In this document: piece by piece, positions 8,161 through 14,823 of the stretch
How positions within the stretch are numbered: the first letter of the stretch is position 1
How the letters are laid out: every line of letters begins with the position of its first letter
DNA from: JAYVIQ01 sp043770215
Lineage (GTDB): Bacteria > Bacteroidota > Bacteroidia > Cytophagales > JAAEPT01
Assembly: GCA_043770215.1 (NCBI GenBank)
Contig: JAYVIQ010000001.1
Span: 1-18,626, forward strand
Direction of reading: 5' to 3'
Length of the DNA stretch: 18,626 bases
Made by a program: the position numbers and the translations under genes
Notes under the pieces: model-generated
What the model was told of the DNA's origin: nothing
The model's database searches: none
What the model saw: the letters and a program-made list of their open reading frames with translations, nothing else

Positions 8161-8858
8161 TTACAAAATGCCTAAGAGTACTAATTTCAATTTATCTAAA
8201 TCTCTGATGAGTAATCTTTGCCTGTTAAATGTGATAAGATTCATGGTTCTAAGCTCATTTAACACAGTAGTAACTGTTTGTCTAGAAGTGGCTGTAAGGT
8301 TAGCAATAATTTTATGACTGTAAAAATCCTGCACTAAAGTTTCAATGCCCACACGCTTACCTCGTTCTTCTGCCAAATATATCAAATACTCTAAAACCCT
8401 AGTTCTTGAACTTTTAAACAACAAACTCGTAACCATTCTCTCAGCTTTTTGTAGTCTTAAACCAATCAAGCACCTTACTTTAAGGCTAAATGACTGATTC
8501 TGTCTCATCATATCTTCCATTTGAGTTAATGTTAAAGGGCAAATGGTTGTAAATTTATCTAAAGCCTGGGCAAAATCATTTCTAGGGTATTCCCCCATAA
8601 TTGCCATCTCTCCAAAAATATCTCCTCTTGAAAGTACCGCTTTAGTTATCTCTTTTCCATCTTCGGTTATCTGCCCAATTTTAACCTTACCTTCTTTTAT
8701 AAGATATACTTTCTGGTCCTTAGCTTCTTCTTGATAAATAAATTGATTTTTTTGAAATGTAAAAAAAAATGTGTTTGTGTTTTGCTTAGCTCTTTGTACT
8801 TGTGGGGACAAAAAATTTTATAAAAATCTACCTCTTCAAAAAACCAAATATTGTCCAT
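8161..8858 (-). CDS. Crp/Fnr family transcriptional regulator, frameshifted near its N-terminus
   Basis: A cyclic-nucleotide-binding-domain regulator with a C-terminal winged helix (IIANLTATSRQTVTTVLNEL), of the Bacteroidota Crp/Fnr type. The first ~30 codons from ATG 8858 (MDNIWFFEEVDFYKIFCPHK) are in one frame. Everything from FIYQEEAKDQKVYLIKEGKV to the stop is in another, offset by one base. The shift must lie between 8747 and 8769, which holds T7 (8747-8753) and A9 (8761-8769) on the plus strand. One extra base in either run restores a 232-residue protein of normal length. A good promoter match sits just upstream of 8858, so translation should begin at MDNIW. A shorter ORF from 8811 keeps both domains but loses the conserved head. 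Causes could be a sequencing error, a real mutation, phase variation, or slippage/recoding. Confidence 0.85.
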
Positions 8859-8875
8859 CTCACCATCATTTATTT

Positions 8876-8909
8876 CAAATATACTAAAAAAAGTGTTGTT
8901 AGAATACAA
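8876..8909 (-). promoter_or_regulatory. Candidate promoter of the Crp/Fnr gene
   Basis: On the minus strand, TATATTTG (8883-8876) matches TAnnTTTG exactly, with a TTG 23 nt upstream (8909-8907). Transcription would begin about 10 nt before the ATG at 8858. This argues for MDNIW as the true N-terminus and against the in-frame ATG at 8909. Confidence 0.6.
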
Positions 8910-9043
8910 CCAAACCGTAAACGATTTTCTGATACGTTCAGTTAGGAAATTGCACTTAAAAAAATCTTTCGGTTTTATAAGTACGTTGATTTTTCACAAA
9001 ACTAAAAACCGAATAAAAGAAGAAATAAAACATCTGTTGTTGG

Positions 9044-9078
9044 TTGGTAGAAATTACTATACACACAATTTATGTTTG
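9044..9078 (+). promoter_or_regulatory. Possible promoter facing the RNA-like island
   Basis: TATGTTTG (9071-9078) matches TAnnTTTG exactly on the plus strand. The nearest TTG (9044-9046) is 24 nt upstream, slightly wide. It points into the island beginning near 9126. Confidence 0.35.
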
Positions 9079-9125
9079 GATAGAATTAAGAATTTGGGTA
9101 ATGGTTAAAAATAGAACTAAAAATA

Positions 9126-9235
9126 GCAAGCCAACATCGCACCGCTCAACCACTGACCTTTGCTTTCGTCAGAACCTGGAGGATTAAGCAGGAGCTGGTC
9201 GTATCGACTTGCCGTTGCAAATAAACGCATTTTTT
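9126..9235 (+). ncRNA. Candidate structured small RNA, family not identified
   Basis: This block is clearly richer in G+C than the sequence on both sides, yet no convincing protein is encoded. It can fold: GCAAG (9126-9130) pairs with CTTGC (9208-9212). An inner hairpin pairs GTCAG and CCTG (9168-9179) with CAGG and CTGGT (9189-9199) around a 2x2 internal loop. A T6 run at 9230-9235 ends it on the plus strand, and a TAnnTTTG element lies upstream, so I prefer the plus orientation; a T5 stretch on the other strand keeps the reverse possible. The order TCAG ... GGAGG ... AAGCAG recalls helix 8 of signal recognition particle RNA, but the CCGGAAGG core is absent. 6S-like or other Flavobacteria-specific RNA families are alternatives. 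Confidence 0.45.
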
Positions 9236-9459
9236 GACTTCTACGCAATTATTAGGTGCCAAATATTTTATAGTTTTTATGTTAAGGATAAATTGCCTGA
9301 GCAAATAGCAATAATTAGTCCTATTTTCTAGACTAATGCTTAAAATAAACTTAAAAATAAGTCTACTTTTAAAGCAAAAGCACATTCTATGTTTAAGATT
9401 ACTTAAATTAGACGATTAACCAAAAAAAGAATTGGTAGATTCTAACAGTCTAAAACGCA

Positions 9460-9494
9460 AAAAACTCTATTCATAGTAAATAAATAGAGTTTTT
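9460..9494 (-). terminator. Rho-independent terminator of terC
   Basis: A perfect 12-bp inverted repeat (9460-9471 with 9483-9494, core ACTCTATT / AATAGAGT) with an 11-nt loop lies 21 bp beyond the terC stop. On the minus strand it ends in a run of T's, as expected for an intrinsic terminator. Confidence 0.8.
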
Positions 9495-9515
9495 GTAATT
9501 TTTAATCTTGTACAA

Positions 9516-10490
9516 TTAATTTTTAGACGCTTCTTTTTTGTTGTGAACTACAGAAAAATATACACCAGCCGTCAAAGCCAATACAATAAATCCAAGAGAA
9601 ACTGGAGTTGGAATATCTAAATGAAAGAAATGTAAAATCATTTTAAGACCTACAAACGCTAAGATAACAGCTAAACTTGTTTTTAAATATTTGAAATCAG
9701 CAAGGGACGATGCTAAAACAAAATACAAAGACCTTAGACCTAAAATAGCCATAATATTGCTGGTGAATACTATAAACTCATCATTTGTTATGGATATAAT
9801 GGCAGGGATAGAGTCTAGAGCAAACAACAAATCTGTAATTTCTACAACCATTAAAGCTAACAAGGAAGCGGTTATAAATAACTTACCTTCTTTTCTGTAA
9901 AACATAAGTTGCTGAGGAGCATCCATGTTTACAGAAACCACTTTTTTTAGCATTCTAACAGCAAAGCTTTCTTCTATATTTTCTTCTTCTTCACCACCAA
10001 AAATCATTTTGTAACCAGAGTAAAGTAAGAACAACCCTAGTAAAATAATCATCCAACTAAACTTCTCTATTAAAGCCACTCCTGCTACAATCATCAAACT
10101 TCTAAATACCAACGCCCCAATTATACCCCAAAACAATATCCTATGCTGGTATCTTGTTTGTATTTTGAAATAAGTAAATATCAAAGCGATTACAAAAATA
10201 TTATCCACACTTAATGACTTTTCTAACAAATATCCTGTAAAAAAATCTAATGCAACACCTCTAGCTTGCGCTTCAGTAGTGACTACATGACCAATAGTTT
10301 CTCCCAAACCAAACCAGTGATATTTGTAACCAAAATAAATCAATACATTAAAACACATAGATAAAGCTATCCATATAAAAGTCCAAATTGTTGCTTCTTT
10401 GGTACTAATAACATGATTTCCTTTGTGAAATACACCTAAATCTAATAAAAGTAAAACTAAAATAAATGCAATAAATATTATCCAAATCAT
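9516..10490 (-). CDS. TerC/Alx family integral membrane protein
   Basis: A 324-residue inner-membrane protein with about eight or nine hydrophobic segments, matching the TerC/Alx family. Conserved acidic residues lie in or next to the membrane: D17 (LLLLDLGVF), E90 and D96-N97 (LLEKSLSVDNIFV), and E217, D220 and D226 (EITDLLFALDSIPAII). In the family these are linked to manganese or other divalent-metal export, often tied to metalation of exported proteins. A charged cytoplasmic loop GGEEEENIEES (165-175) separates the two halves. It lies 57 bp downstream of ppx/gppA on the same strand and is followed by its own terminator. I see no yybP-ykoY manganese riboswitch upstream, although that element controls terC in other bacteria. 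Confidence 0.93.
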   Translation of the reverse strand: MIWIIFIAFILVLLLLDLGVFHKGNHVISTKEATIWTFIWIALSMCFNVLIYFGYKYHWFGLGETIGHVVTTEAQARGVALDFFTGYLLEKSLSVDNIFVIALIFTYFKIQTRYQHRILFWGIIGALVFRSLMIVAGVALIEKFSWMIILLGLFLLYSGYKMIFGGEEEENIEESFAVRMLKKVVSVNMDAPQQLMFYRKEGKLFITASLLALMVVEITDLLFALDSIPAIISITNDEFIVFTSNIMAILGLRSLYFVLASSLADFKYLKTSLAVILAFVGLKMILHFFHLDIPTPVSLGFIVLALTAGVYFSVVHNKKEASKN

Positions 10491-10547
10491 TCTTTAATCA
10501 TTATTTATCACAATTTGGGCAAAATAACTGAGTTTCTTATAAAAAAA

Positions 10548-11477
10548 TCAGATTATTTTTTGATCGTTTAGCATCCTAAACATCAACCCTTCTTTTAGCG
10601 CATATGGACTACACTCTATATAGCGCAAGTTACAGACTTCAATCACAAGTTCTATAAGTACGCAGGCAACGGAAATCATTTCCGCCCTCATGGCTATCAT
10701 TCCTGGTATCTCAAGCCTTTGTTCATAGCTTTTTGAAATTATTTCAAAGGCAATTGAATCAAATTCTTTTAAATCTAAATGTAAAGACGCATCTGTTTTT
10801 ACTTTTTCGTTTCTAATATCGCATAGTGTGTCAAAAGTCCCTGATGCTCCAATAAGGTATGTTGGTTTTAGGGCGTTACACGCATCTATTAATAATTTCA
10901 ATTGAACAAATAAATAATTTTTTAGCTCAATTATACTATCCTTTGAGAGTGGATCTGTGGTATGAAATCTTTCCATAAGTCTTATACCTCCTATTTCAAA
11001 ACTTTGTTTCCAAACCAAATCTTGTTGGTTACAAATTATAAACTCTACGCTACCGCCTCCAATATCCATTATGAGTGCGTTCTCATGGGTTAAATGTACC
11101 GCACGTTTTACACCTTCAAAAATAAGATTAGCCTCTTGTTCTCCACTAATTACCTTTATTTCAAAGCCTGTTTTGGCTTTTATTTCTTGGAGTACTTCTT
11201 CTTTGTTTTCTGCCGTTCTGAAGGCACTAGTAGCAGTAATCTCTACTCGCTTGCAGCTGTGCTCATCTATGTATTTTTTGAATTCCGAGAGAGCCTCTAA
11301 CCCTCTTTGCAATGCTTTTTTAGTGATTTTTTTTCTTTCAAGCCCTTTTTTACCAATACCTACTGCTTTGCGCATTTTAAAAATAATTTGTGGCTCTGAA
11401 CCACCATCTCTGAAGATGACTAAATGAAAGGTATTAGACCCTAAATCTACTGCTGCAAAATTACCTGGAGAAACCAA
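10548..11477 (-). CDS. Ppx/GppA phosphatase family protein
   Basis: A 309-residue protein of the actin-like ASKHA fold that hydrolyses polyphosphate and/or pppGpp in related enzymes; substrate cannot be told from sequence alone. Phosphate-binding motifs are VDLGSNTFHL (10-19) and MDIGGGSVEF (137-146), with the catalytic-region segment SGEQEANLIFEGV at 111-123. Only the core pair of domains is present, as in the short Bacteroidota and actinobacterial forms; the C-terminal HD-like part of E. coli Ppx is missing. No ATG lies between the upstream in-frame stop (TGA at 11499-11501) and the first motif, so the start is very probably the TTG at 11477. It is divergent from the M42 peptidase gene, with 63 bp between the two starts. 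Confidence 0.92.
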   Translation of the reverse strand: MVSPGNFAAVDLGSNTFHLVIFRDGGSEPQIIFKMRKAVGIGKKGLERKKITKKALQRGLEALSEFKKYIDEHSCKRVEITATSAFRTAENKEEVLQEIKAKTGFEIKVISGEQEANLIFEGVKRAVHLTHENALIMDIGGGSVEFIICNQQDLVWKQSFEIGGIRLMERFHTTDPLSKDSIIELKNYLFVQLKLLIDACNALKPTYLIGASGTFDTLCDIRNEKVKTDASLHLDLKEFDSIAFEIISKSYEQRLEIPGMIAMRAEMISVACVLIELVIEVCNLRYIECSPYALKEGLMFRMLNDQKII

Positions 11478-11482
11478 ATTGT

Positions 11483-11538
11483 TTGTATATTCTAATAATC
11501 AGATGTAAATTTAAACTTGTATTTCAGAAATCCGACAA
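11483..11538. promoter_or_regulatory. Possible bidirectional promoter between ppx/gppA and the M42 gene
   Basis: The palindrome TAAATTTA (11506-11513) matches TAnnTTTG at seven of eight positions on both strands. A TTG lies 20 nt upstream for the plus direction (11483-11485) and 22 nt upstream for the minus direction (complement of 11536-11538). Each would give a leader of roughly 20 nt to its gene. Confidence 0.3.
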
Positions 11539-11540
11539 TA

Positions 11541-12611
11541 ATGACAAATAAAAACGAAAAATTCTTAAAAGAATACCTAGATAATCCTTCGCCAACTGGT
11601 TTTGAATCTTCTGGACAAAAAATATGGCTAAAGTATATAAATGATTTTGTAGATGAAACATTTACAGATACTTATGGTACTGCTGTAGGCGTTATAAATC
11701 CTGAAGCAAAATATAAAGTAGTTATAGAAGCACACGCAGATGAGATTAGTTGGTTTGTGAACTACATCACAAAAGATGGCTATATTTATGTAGTAAGAAA
11801 TGGAGGTTCAGACCATCAAATTGCACCATCAAAAAGAGTGAGCATTTTCACTCGTAAAAATGGAATAGTACAAGGTGTCTTTGGGTGGCCAGCCATACAT
11901 GTGCGCAAAGCCGCAAACGAAAAATCTCCAGCTTTAGATAATATTTTTATAGATATAGGTGCAGAAAATGCTGAAGAAGTTGCTGCAATGGGGGTAGAAG
12001 TAGGTAATGTCATTACGTTTAATGATGAACTTATGGTACTGAATGAAAAATACTACGTAGGTAGAGCATTAGACAATAGAATGGGGGGATACATGATTGC
12101 CGAAGTAGCAAGAAAATTATCTGAACGTAAAGAAAAGCTCCCTTTTGGATTATATATAGTAAATGCTGTACAAGAGGAAATAGGCTTACATGGTGCGCAC
12201 ATGATTGCCCACAAAATAAAGCCAAATTTGGCTATTGTAACAGATGTAACGCATGACACTCAATCACCAATGTACAATAAAATTACAGATGGAGACCTAA
12301 CCTGCGGCAAAGGACCTGTACTTACTTATGGTGCTGCTGTACATAACAATGTAGTTGGTATGATTAGAGATGTAGCAGAAAAAAACAATATCCCTGTTCA
12401 ACTCTCTGCGGCTTCTAGATCCACAGGCACAGATACTGATGCATTTGCCTACTCTAATGAAGGCGTTGCCTCTGCATTAATTTCTTTACCTCTAAAATAC
12501 ATGCATACAACTGTAGAAACGGCACACAAAAACGATATAGATGCAGTAATAGAGTTGATGTATCAGTTCCTTATTCAACTAGAAGATGGCCAAGAATTTA
12601 AATACATTTAA
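11541..12611 (+). CDS. M42 family metallopeptidase (aminopeptidase)
   Basis: A cytoplasmic di-metal aminopeptidase of the M42 family (glutamyl aminopeptidase / tetrahedral TET type), which trims N-terminal residues from short peptides. The 356 residues contain all metal and catalytic positions: H65 and D67 (EAHADE), D178 (ALDNRMGG), E212-E213 (NAVQEEIGLHGA), D235 (VTDVTHD) and a C-terminal His in YMHTTVETAH. The PDZ-like insert typical of the family (about 85-165) is present. I start at ATG 11541 (MTNKNEKFLKEYLDNPSPTG); a TTG at 11517 is in frame but adds eight residues unlike the family. It appears monocistronic, ending in a convergent arrangement with the lolD-like gene. Confidence 0.95.
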   Translation: MTNKNEKFLKEYLDNPSPTGFESSGQKIWLKYINDFVDETFTDTYGTAVGVINPEAKYKVVIEAHADEISWFVNYITKDGYIYVVRNGGSDHQIAPSKRVSIFTRKNGIVQGVFGWPAIHVRKAANEKSPALDNIFIDIGAENAEEVAAMGVEVGNVITFNDELMVLNEKYYVGRALDNRMGGYMIAEVARKLSERKEKLPFGLYIVNAVQEEIGLHGAHMIAHKIKPNLAIVTDVTHDTQSPMYNKITDGDLTCGKGPVLTYGAAVHNNVVGMIRDVAEKNNIPVQLSAASRSTGTDTDAFAYSNEGVASALISLPLKYMHTTVETAHKNDIDAVIELMYQFLIQLEDGQEFKYI

Positions 12612-12639
12612 TGTATGATAGCTCTACTCGTATTTACAT

Positions 12640-12669
12640 AATAAGAAAAGAGAAACCTTTTTTCTTATT
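12640..12669 (+). terminator. A+T-rich hairpin after the M42 gene, possible terminator
   Basis: A 10-bp inverted repeat (AATAAGAAAA 12640-12649 with TTTTCTTATT 12660-12669) with a 10-nt loop lies 28 bp beyond the stop. The stem has only one G-C pair and no T-run follows, so it is a weak candidate. Confidence 0.4.
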
Positions 12670-12698
12670 GATTCTATGATTTGAATTCAGTTTTGTTG

Positions 12699-12724
12699 GT
12701 TTGGGGTTTTAAAATATCCCAAAC
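12699..12724. terminator. Hairpin between convergent M42 and lolD-like genes
   Basis: GTTTGGG (12699-12705) pairs with CCCAAAC (12718-12724), and imperfect GTTTTGTT / AACAAAAC-like arms extend it on both sides. It lies 19 bp past the end of the lolD-like gene and could serve either direction, but no clear T-run follows. Confidence 0.4.
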
Positions 12725-12743
12725 ACAAAACAAAACCGAAAAA

Positions 12744-13403
12744 CTAATCAACCACCAAACCATCTTTCATAATAATGGTTCTGTCTGATATTTTTGCGAG
12801 ATCTTGATTATGAGTAACTATAATAAAAGTAAGACCTAATTCTTCCCTCAATTCAAAAAACATCTCATGTAAAGCTTTTGCATTAGCAGAATCTAAATTA
12901 CCGCTTGGTTCATCTGCCATAACTAGAGCGGGATTATTGTGTATAGACCTAGCTACAGACACACGTTGCTGCTCACCACCTGACAATTGAAAAGGCTTAT
13001 TATTCAATCGGTTGCTTAAACCAAGCCTATCCAATACATGTTTTGCTCTTTCTTGGCACTTAGCTTTTGAATGACCAGCAATTATACCTGGCAGCATAGC
13101 ATTTTCTAAAGCACTTAACTCAGGCAATAAATTATGAAACTGAAACACAAAACCAATAGTGGTGTTTCTAAATAGCGCCAACTTATTATTACTTAACTCA
13201 AACGGATTTAGACCCTGAATAAAAACAGAACCTTTGTCTGGCTTATCTAAAGTACCCAAAATATGTAAAAGTGTAGATTTTCCTGCACCAGAAGACCCAA
13301 CGATACTCACAATTTCTTTAGATGTTATGCTTAAATCTAAGCCTTTAAGTACTTCTAAATCTTTGTATTTCTTACTAATTTTATTTGCTCTAAGTATTTC
13401 CAC
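12744..13403 (-). CDS. lolD: LolD-like ABC transporter ATP-binding protein
   Basis: A 219-residue ATPase subunit of the MacB/LolD type. Motifs are in order: Walker A GSSGAGKST (36-44), Q-loop Q88 (FVFQFHNLLPELSALENAML), signature LSGGEQQR (140-147), Walker B ALVMADEPSGNLD (159-171) and the switch histidine in IIVTHN. The closest role is the energy-supplying subunit that extracts lipoproteins from the inner membrane and hands them to LolA; some relatives instead serve efflux or cell-division permeases. No permease partner is next to it, so it either pairs with a LolC/E-like protein encoded elsewhere or stands alone at this locus. It is divergent from sucC with 149 bp between starts. Confidence 0.93.
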   Translation of the reverse strand: MEILRANKISKKYKDLEVLKGLDLSITSKEIVSIVGSSGAGKSTLLHILGTLDKPDKGSVFIQGLNPFELSNNKLALFRNTTIGFVFQFHNLLPELSALENAMLPGIIAGHSKAKCQERAKHVLDRLGLSNRLNNKPFQLSGGEQQRVSVARSIHNNPALVMADEPSGNLDSANAKALHEMFFELREELGLTFIIVTHNQDLAKISDRTIIMKDGLVVD

Positions 13404-13499
13404 TGTGCTAATTTAAGGCTTAGATTCAAAAATTTATCAAGCAAAAAGAAAATTTTAAATTTATATTCTAATAATTTGGTTAAAACTAGGTATTTCTAC

Positions 13500-13530
13500 T
13501 TGTATGTATGCAAGAAATCTGTTACTTTAG
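13500..13530 (+). promoter_or_regulatory. Candidate promoter of sucC
   Basis: TTG (13500-13502) is followed after 20 nt by TACTTTAG (13523-13530), seven of eight matches to TAnnTTTG. This would give a short leader of about 15-18 nt before the sucC ATG. Confidence 0.6.
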
Positions 13531-13552
13531 CCAACCTTAATTATAGAAATCA

Positions 13553-14743
13553 ATGAATATACACGAATATCAAGCCAAAGAAATTTTAAAAGGATTTGGC
13601 GTAAAAGTTCCGATGGAAATAGCGGTAGACACAGTAGAAGAAGCTGTTGCTGCTGCAATAAAAATAAATGCAGAAACTGGAAGTGAATATTTTGCTGTAA
13701 AAGCTCAAATTCATGCAGGTGGAAGAGGAAAAGGTGGTGGAGTAAAAATTGCAAAGTCTATGGATGATGTGCGTACTTACGCTAGTCAAATTTTAGGAAT
13801 GACTTTGATTACACCTCAAACAGGACCAGAAGGCAAATTAGTACGCAAATTACTCATTGCCCAAAACGTATTCTACCCAGGCGTAAGTACCCCTAAGGAG
13901 TTTTACATGAGCGTTTTGTTAGACAGAACTACAAGTCAAAACATCATTATGGCCTCAACTGAGGGCGGTATGGAAATTGAGGAGGTAGCAGAAGCTCACC
14001 CAGAAAAAATCATCAAAGAGTGGGTAGACCCAGGTGTTGGACTACAAGCGTTTCAAGCCAGAAAAATTGCATTTAAATTAGGCTTAGAAGGCGATGCCTT
14101 CAAAGACATGGTGAAGTTTATCTTTGCTTTATACAAAGCTTATGAAAGTTCAGACTCTTCTATGTTTGAAATAAACCCTGTACTTAAAACATCTGACAAC
14201 CAAATAATGGCTTTGGATGCTAAAGTAAACATAGATGATAATGCTATGTATAGACACAAGGACTATGCATTGTTAAGAGATGAGAACGAAGAAGATCCAT
14301 TAGAAGTGGAAGCATCTAAGTTTGACCTTAACTACGTTAAGCTAGACGGTAACGTTGGCTGTATGGTAAATGGCGCAGGATTGGCTATGGCTACTATGGA
14401 TATGATTAAATTAGCTGGTGGTGAACCCGCTAACTTTTTAGATGTAGGTGGGGGAGCAAATGCTACAACGGTAGAAGCTGGTTTTAGAATTATACTTAAA
14501 GACCCTAATGTAAAAGCTATTCTAATCAATATTTTTGGTGGCATTGTGCGTTGCGATAGAGTTGCAAATGGCGTTGTAGAAGCATACAAAGCTATTGGAG
14601 AAATTCCTGTACCTATTATTGTACGTTTACAAGGTACTAATGCAGAAGAAGGCGCAAAAATTATTACAGAAAGTGGTTTAAATGTGATTCCTGCAATTTT
14701 ATTAAAAGAAGCAGCAGATAGAGTAAAAGAAGTTTTGGCTTAG
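13553..14743 (+). CDS. sucC: Succinyl-CoA synthetase (ADP-forming) beta subunit
   Basis: The ATP-grasp subunit of the TCA-cycle enzyme that converts succinyl-CoA and ADP to succinate, CoA and ATP in the cytoplasm, working with SucD. The 396-residue length is normal for the family (E. coli has 388). Visible motifs are MNIHEYQAKEIL at the N-terminus, the glycine-rich nucleotide loop HAGGRGKGGGVK (54-65), GNVGCMVNGAGLAMATMD, FLDVGGGA and INIFGGIVRCD in the C-terminal ligase domain. It stands alone: sucD is not adjacent on either side, as is common in Flavobacteriia. A good promoter lies upstream and a strong terminator follows in the end of miaA. Confidence 0.97.
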   Translation: MNIHEYQAKEILKGFGVKVPMEIAVDTVEEAVAAAIKINAETGSEYFAVKAQIHAGGRGKGGGVKIAKSMDDVRTYASQILGMTLITPQTGPEGKLVRKLLIAQNVFYPGVSTPKEFYMSVLLDRTTSQNIIMASTEGGMEIEEVAEAHPEKIIKEWVDPGVGLQAFQARKIAFKLGLEGDAFKDMVKFIFALYKAYESSDSSMFEINPVLKTSDNQIMALDAKVNIDDNAMYRHKDYALLRDENEEDPLEVEASKFDLNYVKLDGNVGCMVNGAGLAMATMDMIKLAGGEPANFLDVGGGANATTVEAGFRIILKDPNVKAILINIFGGIVRCDRVANGVVEAYKAIGEIPVPIIVRLQGTNAEEGAKIITESGLNVIPAILLKEAADRVKEVLA

Positions 14744-14771
14744 TTGTATTCTATTTAGCCAAAAACGTCAT

Positions 14772-14823
14772 AAATTGACTGTTTGCCATAATCTCATTGG
14801 ATTTTTGGAAAACAGTCAATTTT
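14772..14823 (+). terminator. Rho-independent terminator of sucC, overlapping the 3' end of miaA
   Basis: A perfect 13-bp inverted repeat (AAATTGACTGTTT 14772-14784 with its complement at 14810-14822), extended inwards by CCA/TGG after a mismatch, is followed by T-rich sequence on the plus strand. The miaA stop (14794) falls in the loop, so the 3' arm encodes the last residues of MiaA. Confidence 0.75.

Larger units (their letters stand above)
8910..9515. other. Gene-free stretch of about 600 bp with an RNA-like island
   Basis: No ORF here looks like a real protein. The A+T-rich left part (8910-9120) holds the outer part of the Crp/Fnr promoter region and a plus-strand TAnnTTTG element at 9071. 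A GC-richer island at 9126-9220 is described separately. From 9240 to 9455 I see only A+T-rich sequence. The right end holds the terC terminator. Confidence 0.6.

Noticed and set aside
8697..8909. A separate 70-codon minus-strand ORF upstream of the Crp/Fnr body
   Set aside because: Its middle part is the missing family head (MDNIWFFE...). The part after the homopolymers is lysine-rich nonsense, and the part before 8858 would lie upstream of the likely transcription start. It is one half of the frameshifted gene, not a gene of its own.
9126..9235. Firm call of the island as signal recognition particle RNA (ffs)
   Set aside because: TCAG and AAGCAG are present in the right order, but the CCGGAAGG tetraloop core is missing and the spacing is three bases too long. 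Left as an unidentified ncRNA candidate.
9146..9385. 79-codon minus-strand ORF in the gap before terC
   Set aside because: It overlaps the RNA-like island, has no family features, no promoter and an unlikely composition; probably chance.
10491..10547. yybP-ykoY manganese riboswitch before terC
   Set aside because: The 57-bp gap is too short and A+T-rich, and shows no matching stems.
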